Assembly (NCBI RefSeq): GCF_038397725.1
Contig: NZ_CP151634.1
Coordinates: forward strand, 3,906,001 to 3,970,000
Length of the DNA stretch: 64,000 bases
Direction: 5' to 3'
DNA from: Microbacterium sp. LWO13-1.2
Lineage (GTDB): Bacteria; Actinomycetota; Actinomycetes; Actinomycetales; Microbacteriaceae
Each line of letters starts with the position of its first letter. The first letter of the stretch is position 1. A model generated the notes under the pieces. The model made no database searches. It saw only the letters and a program-made list of their open reading frames with translations, and was not told where the DNA came from. The translations under genes were made by a program, and so were the position numbers. Of this stretch, positions 58,189 through 64,000 are shown piece by piece.

Positions 58189-58461
58189 ATGGGTTTCCTC
58201 GCCTTCATCATTCTGGGCCTTATCGCCGGTGCCATCGCCAAGCTCATCCTTCCCGGACGTCAAGGCGGCGGGTGGCTCGTCACCCTTCTGCTCGGCGTCG
58301 TCGGAGCCCTGCTCGGCGGCTGGATCGGCTCGATGCTCTTCGGCGTCGGTCTCGAGAACTTCTGGGATCTCTCGACCTGGCTGCTCGCGATCGGCGGTGC
58401 GATCATCGTTCTGCTGATCTACGGCCTGATCGTCGGACGCGGATCGCGCGTTCGCGACTGA
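58189..58461 (+). CDS. GlsB/YeaQ/YmgE family stress membrane protein
   Basis: A 90-residue protein with three membrane segments and the family pattern FIILGLIAGAIAKLILPGRQGGG, LLGVVGALLGGWIG (Gly-zipper) and WLLAIGGAIIVLLIYGLI. It is usually induced by envelope or general stress. AAAGGAGC lies seven bases before ATG 58189. Confidence 0.92.
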   Translation: MGFLAFIILGLIAGAIAKLILPGRQGGGWLVTLLLGVVGALLGGWIGSMLFGVGLENFWDLSTWLLAIGGAIIVLLIYGLIVGRGSRVRD

Positions 58462-58541
58462 TCTCACCTCGCGCGTCGCGCGCGGTGAAAGAGGTTCCGC
58501 CTCTGCTCGGACAGCTTTGCTTCCGGCAGGGGCGGTTCCTG

Positions 58542-58573
58542 TCTGTGCCGCCGGCAGGAGTCGGCGGCACAGA
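58542..58573. terminator. Bidirectional hairpin between glsB and the ECF sigma gene
   Basis: A perfect 11-bp stem TCTGTGCCGCC with GGCGGCACAGA and a 10-base loop, between convergent gene ends. Confidence 0.7.
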
Positions 58574-58576
58574 TCC

Positions 58577-59863
58577 TCATCTCCCGGCGGCCTTCGCCTC
58601 GAGCAGGGCGCGTTCTCGGTCGTTCCCGGCGAGAGATGCCGCGACCGCGAACTCGCTTCGCGCCTCGTCGTTTCTGCCCAGACGCAGCAGCAGTTCTCCG
58701 CGCGTCGCCGGGAGCAGGTGGTACCCCCGCAGGGCCCCCGACTCGGCAAGGCGGTCGATGATTCGCAAGGCGGATGCGGGACCGGTGGCCATCGCGACAG
58801 CAGCCGCGCGGTTCAGCTCGACCACCGGTGACGGCGCGATCCGGCCCAGCGCCTCGTAGAGCACGACGATCCGTTCCCAGTCGGTCTCCTCGAGCGATGC
58901 CGCCACCGCATGGCATTCCGCGATCGCCGCCTGCAGCCCATAGGCACCGCGACCTCGGCCCAGAGCATCCGCCCGAGCCAGCGCGGCTCGCCCGCGGGAG
59001 ATGCGCCCCCGATCCCAGCGTCGGCGATCCTGGTCCCCCAGCAGCACCGGATTCCCTTGCCCGTCGACGCGAGCCGCGAACCGTGCCGCGGTGAGCTCCA
59101 TCAGCGAGAGCACGCTGTGCACGTCGCGCTCGCGGGGCATCAGGGCCGCAAGCACTCGTGTGAGCCGGATCGCCTCTTCGCTGAGTTCCGGGCGCATCCA
59201 GTCCGAGCCGCCGCTGGCGGTGTGCCCCTCGTTGAAGATCAGATAGAGCACCCCGAGGATCGCTCCGAGTCGTTCCGGCTGCTCCTCCCTCGACGGCACC
59301 TCGAACGGCACGTTCGCGGCGGCGAGAGTCTTCTTCGCCCGCACGATGCGCTGCTGCACGGTGGCGGTCGGCACGAGAAAAGCCCGCGCGATCTCCTCGC
59401 TCCCGAGGCCGCCGACCACGCGCAGGGTGAGCGCGACCTGCGCCTCCCGCGACAGCACAGGGTGGCAGGAGATGAAGATCAGACGCAGCACATCGTCGTC
59501 GACAGCATCCGGATCCCAGGGCAGCGCATCGGTGGACTGCTCACGTTCCAGGTCGTGAGCGATCGCGGCGAGCCTGTCGTCCAGGCGTTCACGTCGACGC
59601 CAGCCGTCGATCGCCTTGCGCTTCGCCACCGCCGTCAGCCAGGCTGCCGGGTTGCGCGGAACGCCCTCGACGGGCCACTGCCGCAACGCGTCGATCAGCG
59701 CTTCCTGGGCGAGGTCCTCTGCGAGCCCGAAGTCGCCGACCATACGCGTCAGCGTCGCGACGATCTTCGCCGATTCGATGCGCCAGACCGCCGCGACGGC
59801 GCGCTCCGCCGATGTCTGATCGGATGCGGAGCGCGTCACCTGGTCTGCAGAAGGGTCGCTCAT
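58577..59863 (-). CDS. ECF42 group RNA polymerase sigma factor with C-terminal extension
   Basis: A 428-residue extracytoplasmic-function sigma factor. Region 2 spans about residues 25-95 (DFGLAEDLAQEALIDALRQWP), region 4 about 130-185 (LTLRVVGGLGSEEIARAFLVPTATVQQRIVRAKKTL). A long helical TPR-like extension (about 200-425: LIFNEGH, LSLMELTAARFAAR, AAIAECHA, LYEALGRIAPSPVVELNRAAAVAMA) identifies the ECF42 group. These lack anti-sigma factors, and the extension is needed for activity. It follows a DGPF/YCII gene by one base, the defining partner of this group, behind a matching promoter. Confidence 0.93.
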   Translation of the reverse strand: MSDPSADQVTRSASDQTSAERAVAAVWRIESAKIVATLTRMVGDFGLAEDLAQEALIDALRQWPVEGVPRNPAAWLTAVAKRKAIDGWRRRERLDDRLAAIAHDLEREQSTDALPWDPDAVDDDVLRLIFISCHPVLSREAQVALTLRVVGGLGSEEIARAFLVPTATVQQRIVRAKKTLAAANVPFEVPSREEQPERLGAILGVLYLIFNEGHTASGGSDWMRPELSEEAIRLTRVLAALMPRERDVHSVLSLMELTAARFAARVDGQGNPVLLGDQDRRRWDRGRISRGRAALARADALGRGRGAYGLQAAIAECHAVAASLEETDWERIVVLYEALGRIAPSPVVELNRAAAVAMATGPASALRIIDRLAESGALRGYHLLPATRGELLLRLGRNDEARSEFAVAASLAGNDRERALLEAKAAGR

Positions 59864-59864
59864 C

Positions 59865-60290
59865 TCACTGCTGGGCGCGCTGCGCCTGCTCGTCGCGCCA
59901 GCCCTCTTCCTTCTGGATCCACTCGTTGTCCGCGGGGAAGTCGTCGAACTCGGTCACCCGGCGCACCTCGAGGAACGATCCGGGGCCGAGGGGCGCCCGT
60001 CCGGCCCACTCCGCCGCCTCTTCGCGCGAGGAGACCTCGATGATCCAGAAGCCGTTGAACAGTTCCTTGGTCTCGCCGTACGGGCCGTCGGTGATCAACG
60101 GCGCCTCCGCGCTGAAGTCGACGACGAATCCCTCGGCAGCGTCGGTGAGCCCCTCGCCGGCCAGAAGCACGCCCGCCTTCATCATCGACTCGTTGTACTT
60201 GCCCATGGCCTCGATGACCTGCTCGAAGGGGGTGTTCTTGTACGCCTCCACAGCCTCGTCCGTCGCGCGCATGATGAGCATGAACTTCAT
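59865..60290 (-). CDS. DGPF (YCII-related) protein, ECF42 partner
   Basis: A 141-residue ferredoxin-like protein beginning MKFMLIMRATDEAVEAY, with the DGPF-type motif LITDGPYGETKELFNGFWIIEVSSREEA (outline) and a C-terminal EVRRVTEFDDFP. DGPF proteins are the usual targets and neighbours of ECF42 sigma factors; their own activity is unknown. AAGGAG lies seven bases before ATG 60290. Confidence 0.92.
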   Translation of the reverse strand: MKFMLIMRATDEAVEAYKNTPFEQVIEAMGKYNESMMKAGVLLAGEGLTDAAEGFVVDFSAEAPLITDGPYGETKELFNGFWIIEVSSREEAAEWAGRAPLGPGSFLEVRRVTEFDDFPADNEWIQKEEGWRDEQAQRAQQ

Positions 60291-60339
60291 GATGTTCTCC
60301 TTGGTGTCCTGGGTCGTTTTCGACCCTCTCATTGAAGAC

Positions 60340-60366
60340 GTCGAACGAGAAGACCCTGGATCGACA
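60340..60366 (-). promoter_or_regulatory. ECF42-type autoregulatory promoter
   Basis: Minus-strand TGTCGA (60361-60366), a 17-base spacer and CGAC (60340-60343), about 50 bases upstream of the DGPF gene. This matches the reported ECF42 consensus of TGTCGA at -35 and CG(A/T)C at -10, so the sigma factor probably directs its own operon. Confidence 0.75.
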
Positions 60367-60570
60367 TGGGGAGAGAAAAAGTTCGCATCGGCTCCCAGCG
60401 AGCGGCCCCGGCCAGGGGGCGAAGAGTGCCGCATCCCTCGCTCTGACCCGACCACCCGCGCCCCCTCGCCCTAGAGAGGAGACGCGGATGGTCGCATGCA
60501 GTGCCCTCAGGCGACCATCCGCGACTCCTCCGGAGCCGCCCGATGACACCTGGTCGCCGGTCCGGCCGAC

Positions 60571-61980
60571 TCAGCGTCGCGCCGGCGCCGCCAGCACGCC
60601 GCGTGCGACGTCGGCAAGTGCACCCATCGCCGCCTCGGGGCTCCAAACGCCCGCTGCCGCACCGGTCTGGCCGCGCAGCCGCTCCCAGAGCGCGGGGTCG
60701 GAGAGCAGGCTGCGCAGGGCCTCGGCCAGAGCATCCTCATCACCGTCCGGCACCAGCACTCCCCCACCACCGCCCAGGATGTCGCCAGGACCGTAACGCA
60801 CGTCGTACGACACGGCCGGTGCACCGTGGGCAAGAGCCTCGACGATCGACAGCCCCTGAGCCTCGAATGCCGTCGCGGTGAGCACCACGGACGCGCGATC
60901 CAGCACCGCTGCGGGATCCTCCGCGAACCCCGCGAGAAGCACCCGCTCTCCGGCGTCGCACTCCTCGATCAGTTGCTGCAGTCGTGCCCGTTCCGGCCCG
61001 TCGCCCCAGATCTCGAGGCGTGCGTGCGGCACATCCGCATGCAGGAAGGCACGGATCGCGTGATCGATGCGCTTGCCGGCCGCGAGCCGGCCCAGCACGA
61101 CGACGAGCCCCGGCTCGCGTTCTGCCTGGCGCGATCGAGGAGGTTGCACGCCGTGCGGAACCACACGGTGCGTGCTCTCGCCGCCGAAACGGCGCACCAC
61201 ATCCTGACGCTGGGTGGGAGTCGGCCAGACCACGGCGTCGAAGCCCTCGGCGAGCGCGAACCATCGGGACCAGAGGGCGTTGAGCGGCGCATCCGGCGTG
61301 TAGGGCGGCTCCACGTGCATCGTGTGGATCGTGTGAATGAGCCGCACCCGCGGATGCGCCCAGTCGACGATCAGCTCGCCGAGCTGCCGCGACTCGCAGA
61401 TGACGACGATGGGCCGTTCGCCCACGGACGCCGCGATGTGTTCGAGCCAGGCACGGTAGATGCCACCGAATCCCGCGAGGGCGCCGACCGTCGCACCCGT
61501 GGAGTCGTAGACCCGCACCGGCTCGGTCGTGAGGTGCCAGTCCGGATCTCCGGCGATCACCGGAAGCGCCGCGAAGGGGCGACCGGATTCATCCGCCAGC
61601 GTTCGATACTCACGCCCCGGCGTCTCCGCGAGGCCGACGTCGGCCGCTCGAAGCAGCCACTCCGCGGCGCCGCCATCCGGAGCCTGAGCCTCGTCGAAGA
61701 GGTTGCGGAGCCGTTCCGGCGACGCGAGCGCTCCCCGCTCGGCGAAGACGCGACGATGCTCAGCATGCGCGGCAGCGGTACCGGGATCGAACGTCAGCAG
61801 CTGCGGTCCGCGACCGTCGGCGACGCCCGCATCCGCCATCTGCTTCGCACGCGCCAGCGTCGCGATCGTGTAGCCGCCGTCGAGATCAGGAATGAGCCGG
61901 CTGGACAGCACGAGATACTCGGCGTCCGGGAAGATCCCAGACGCCGAGGTAGAGGACGTATCGACGTCCTCTACTCCCAC
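60571..61980 (-). CDS. Glycosyltransferase family 4, teichoic-acid glucosyltransferase-like
   Basis: A 469-residue GT-B enzyme. N-terminal [31 protein letters not shown] resembles TagE/poly(glycerol-phosphate) glucosyltransferases. The C-terminal half has [30 protein letters not shown] and the sugar-nucleotide EX7E motif in [16 protein letters not shown]. It would glycosylate a cell-wall polymer on the inner face of the membrane. Its first 10 bases overlap the 3' end of guaA. Acceptor unproven. Confidence 0.85.
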   Translation of the reverse strand: MGVEDVDTSSTSASGIFPDAEYLVLSSRLIPDLDGGYTIATLARAKQMADAGVADGRGPQLLTFDPGTAAAHAEHRRVFAERGALASPERLRNLFDEAQAPDGGAAEWLLRAADVGLAETPGREYRTLADESGRPFAALPVIAGDPDWHLTTEPVRVYDSTGATVGALAGFGGIYRAWLEHIAASVGERPIVVICESRQLGELIVDWAHPRVRLIHTIHTMHVEPPYTPDAPLNALWSRWFALAEGFDAVVWPTPTQRQDVVRRFGGESTHRVVPHGVQPPRSRQAEREPGLVVVLGRLAAGKRIDHAIRAFLHADVPHARLEIWGDGPERARLQQLIEECDAGERVLLAGFAEDPAAVLDRASVVLTATAFEAQGLSIVEALAHGAPAVSYDVRYGPGDILGGGGGVLVPDGDEDALAEALRSLLSDPALWERLRGQTGAAAGVWSPEAAMGALADVARGVLAAPARR

Positions 61981-63557
61981 TCGATGGTCCCCGGCGGCTT
62001 GGAGGTCACGTCGAGGACGACGCGGTTGACGTCGCGCACCCCGTTGGTGATGCGGTTCGAGATCTTCGCCAGCACGTCGTACGGCAGGCGCGTCCAGTCG
62101 GCCGTCATCGCGTCTTCACTGGAGACCGGACGCAGCACGATCGGGTGCCCGTAGGTGCGGCCGTCTCCCTGCACGCCTACCGAGCGCACGTCGGCGAGGA
62201 GCACGACGGGGCACTGCCAGATCGTCTGGTCGAGCCCCGCCTTCGTGAGTTCTTCGCGCGCGATGGCGTCGGCCTCACGCAGAATCTCGAGGCGGTCGCG
62301 CGTGACTTCGCCGATGATGCGGATGCCGAGGCCCGGCCCCGGGAAGGGCTGACGCCCCACGATCGCCTCGGGGATGCCGAGCTCGCGACCGATGGCGCGG
62401 ACCTCGTCCTTGAAGAGAGCTCGCAGCGGTTCGATGAGCTCGAAGTCGAGATCGTCCGGGAGGCCGCCGACGTTGTGGTGCGACTTGATGTTGGCCGTGC
62501 CCGTGCCGCCACCGGACTCCACCACGTCGGGATACAGCGTGCCCTGCACGAGGAATTTGATCGGGGCTCCACCGGTCTGGCGGGCCTCCTCGACGAGGTC
62601 GAGCTGCACCTTCTCGAAGGCGCGGATGAACTCGCGACCGATGATCTTGCGCTTCTCCTCGGGGTCGGTGACGCCCTCGAGGTGGCCGAGGAAGGTGTCT
62701 TCCGCGTCGACCGTGATCAAACGCACGCCGGTGGATTCGACGTAGTCCTTCTCGACCTGCTCGCGCTCGCCCTTGCGGAGGAGACCGTGGTCGACGAACA
62801 CGGCAGTGAGCTGGTCGCCGATCGCCTTGTGCACGAGGGCCGTCGACACCGCCGAGTCGACGCCGCCGGACAGCGCCGAGATGACACGGGCATCGCCGAC
62901 CTGCGCGCGGATCCGCTCGACCTGCTCGGCGATCACGTTGCCGCTGTTCCAGTCGGCGGCGAGGCCTGCACCCTTGTGCAGGAAGTTCTCCAGCACTCGC
63001 TGGCCGTGGTCGGAGTGCTTGACCTCGGGGTGCCACTGCACGCCGTAGAACCCGCGCTCCTCGTTCGCGAAGGCAGCGACCTTGGTGGCATCCGTCGTCG
63101 CGAGCACCTCGAAGCCCTCGGGCGCCTTGGCGACCTGGTCGCCGTGGCTCATCCACACGTTCTGCTCGGCCGGCTGGCCGCCCAGCAGTGTGCCGCCGTC
63201 ACCGGTGATGACGGCATCCGTCGCCCCGTACTCACGCAGGCCGGTGTGCGCGACCTCGCCGCCCAGGGTCTGCGCCATGTACTGGAAGCCGTAGCAGATG
63301 CCCAGCGTGGGCACGCCGAGGTCGAAAACGGCCGGGTCCAGGCGCGGAGCGCCCTCCTCGTACACCGAGGACGGGCCTCCGGAGAGGATGATCGCAACCG
63401 GGTTCTTCGCGGCGATCTCGGCGGCGGTGGCGGTGTGCGGCACGATCTCGCTGTACACGCCCGCTTCGCGGACGCGACGGGCGATCAGCTGCGCGTACTG
63501 CGCGCCGAAGTCGACGACGAGCGCTGGACGCTGCTGGGTCTCGGACTGTTCGGTCAA
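61971..63557 (-). CDS. guaA: GMP synthase (glutamine-hydrolysing)
   Basis: A 528-residue two-domain enzyme converting XMP to GMP. The class I amidotransferase part has [29 protein letters not shown], the catalytic Cys in LGICYGFQ, and GVQWHPEV. The synthetase part has the PP-loop [12 protein letters not shown] and a C-terminal dimerisation region ending [11 protein letters not shown]. The start is TTG 63557, with GGAAGG upstream, overlapping the DUF3817 stop as TTGA, hence translational coupling. Longer upstream reading is in frame but not family sequence. Confidence 0.97.
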   Translation of the reverse strand: MTEQSETQQRPALVVDFGAQYAQLIARRVREAGVYSEIVPHTATAAEIAAKNPVAIILSGGPSSVYEEGAPRLDPAVFDLGVPTLGICYGFQYMAQTLGGEVAHTGLREYGATDAVITGDGGTLLGGQPAEQNVWMSHGDQVAKAPEGFEVLATTDATKVAAFANEERGFYGVQWHPEVKHSDHGQRVLENFLHKGAGLAADWNSGNVIAEQVERIRAQVGDARVISALSGGVDSAVSTALVHKAIGDQLTAVFVDHGLLRKGEREQVEKDYVESTGVRLITVDAEDTFLGHLEGVTDPEEKRKIIGREFIRAFEKVQLDLVEEARQTGGAPIKFLVQGTLYPDVVESGGGTGTANIKSHHNVGGLPDDLDFELIEPLRALFKDEVRAIGRELGIPEAIVGRQPFPGPGLGIRIIGEVTRDRLEILREADAIAREELTKAGLDQTIWQCPVVLLADVRSVGVQGDGRTYGHPIVLRPVSSEDAMTADWTRLPYDVLAKISNRITNGVRDVNRVVLDVTSKPPGTIEWE

Positions 63558-64000
63558 CGGACACCTTCCGGGGCGGGGACGGGGGCCTCTGCGGCCTCCC
63601 TGGTTGCGAGGTAGGACTTCACGTCGCGGGCGACGATCGTCTCCATGATGAAGGAGAGCAGCGGGATGACGCCGCCGAGCGCGAGAAGTGCCAGACGCAG
63701 CAGCGGCCAGCGCATCAGGCTCCACATGCGGAAGCAGGCGAAGAGGTAGACGACATAAAACCAGCCGTGCGCCACGAGGATGAACAGCGACAGGTTCGCT
63801 CCGTCGCCAGTGGACTCCAGTCCCTCGGGGCCCTCCACGACCGGCGCGAACCACAGCGGACCGCCGGATCCGCCCGCGAAGAGCTCGAGGTGGATCGGCG
63901 TGTACTTGAGCACCATCTCGGCCACCAGCAGGAGCAGCATGACTCCGGTGATGATCGACGCGATCTGGTAGAACTTCAGTGCACCGCGGATCGCCGGAAA
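63554..64000 (-). CDS. DUF3817 membrane protein (N-terminus outside window)
   Basis: The 3' part of a small integral membrane protein. The reading continues without a stop past the right edge, and [26 protein letters not shown] is the usual beginning of DUF3817 domains. Later segments are [22 protein letters not shown] and [28 protein letters not shown]. It is regularly encoded before guaA in actinobacteria. Role unknown. Confidence 0.85.
   Translation of the reverse strand, partial: FPAIRGALKFYQIASIITGVMLLLLVAEMVLKYTPIHLELFAGGSGGPLWFAPVVEGPEGLESTGDGANLSLFILVAHGWFYVVYLFACFRMWSLMRWPLLRLALLALGGVIPLLSFIMETIVARDVKSYLATREAAEAPVPAPEGVR

Overview
This window is a high-GC actinobacterial chromosome segment. 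The protein families and gene order fit Microbacteriaceae, most likely Microbacterium or a close relative. Supporting signs are a monomeric NADP isocitrate dehydrogenase, several ROK regulators, a DUF6350 gene next to purN and purH, sucC-sucD, a PcrA-type helicase, guaA beside a DUF3817 gene, a surface protein with an LAxTG sorting signal, and many leaderless starts with a TANNNT hexamer 6-7 bases before ATG or GTG. The assignment is inferred from gene content; no 16S or marker search was possible. I found no tRNA, rRNA, CRISPR array, prophage or intact insertion sequence.

Bases 1-7020 form an amino-sugar and D-amino-acid salvage cluster. Reading leftward it holds a PLP deaminase/aldolase of the D-serine dehydratase-like type, a 1109-residue fusion of an N-acyl-D-amino-acid deacylase with a GH20 hexosaminidase, a ROK repressor and a ROK sugar kinase cut by the window edge. 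A RidA gene points away from it across only 25 bases. Bases 7100-11500 hold an L,D-transpeptidase, isocitrate dehydrogenase and a GNAT acetyltransferase. Bases 11594-16282 are a xylose locus: xylR (ROK) and a membrane-anchored coiled-coil protein on one strand, xylA-xylB on the other, with a palindromic operator over the xylA promoter.

Bases 16291-20250 encode a heterodimeric ABC exporter preceded by a 21-codon leader peptide with its own promoter, a layout typical of translation-sensing attenuation. Next come an M19 dipeptidase, an Ogt plus Ada-AlkA alkylation-repair pair, two tandem penicillin-recognising serine hydrolase lipoproteins, a YjbR-like protein, and a DUF222/HNH gene broken by two single-base losses and flanked by short palindromic repeats. 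Bases 29000-39800 are mostly housekeeping genes: purH, purN, DUF6350, a nucleobase permease, a homocysteine methyltransferase-like gene, a VOC/TetR divergent pair, a Tat-type secreted protein and sucCD.

Bases 39900-48800 are more accessory: TetR, acyl-CoA dehydrogenase, an orphan Cys-rich-tail protein, a phytoene-desaturase-like oxidoreductase, a LigC-type DNA ligase, a MarR/quinone-oxidoreductase divergent pair with two identical-arm operators, a stand-alone LigD-type polymerase domain and an SseB-like protein. A three-copy direct repeat of unknown role separates the SseB gene from pcrA. The right end carries a four-LTD-domain surface protein, YccF, hemerythrin, GDPD, Bax-inhibitor-1, GlsB, an ECF42 sigma factor with its DGPF partner behind a matching ECF42 promoter, a glycosyltransferase, guaA and a truncated DUF3817 gene.
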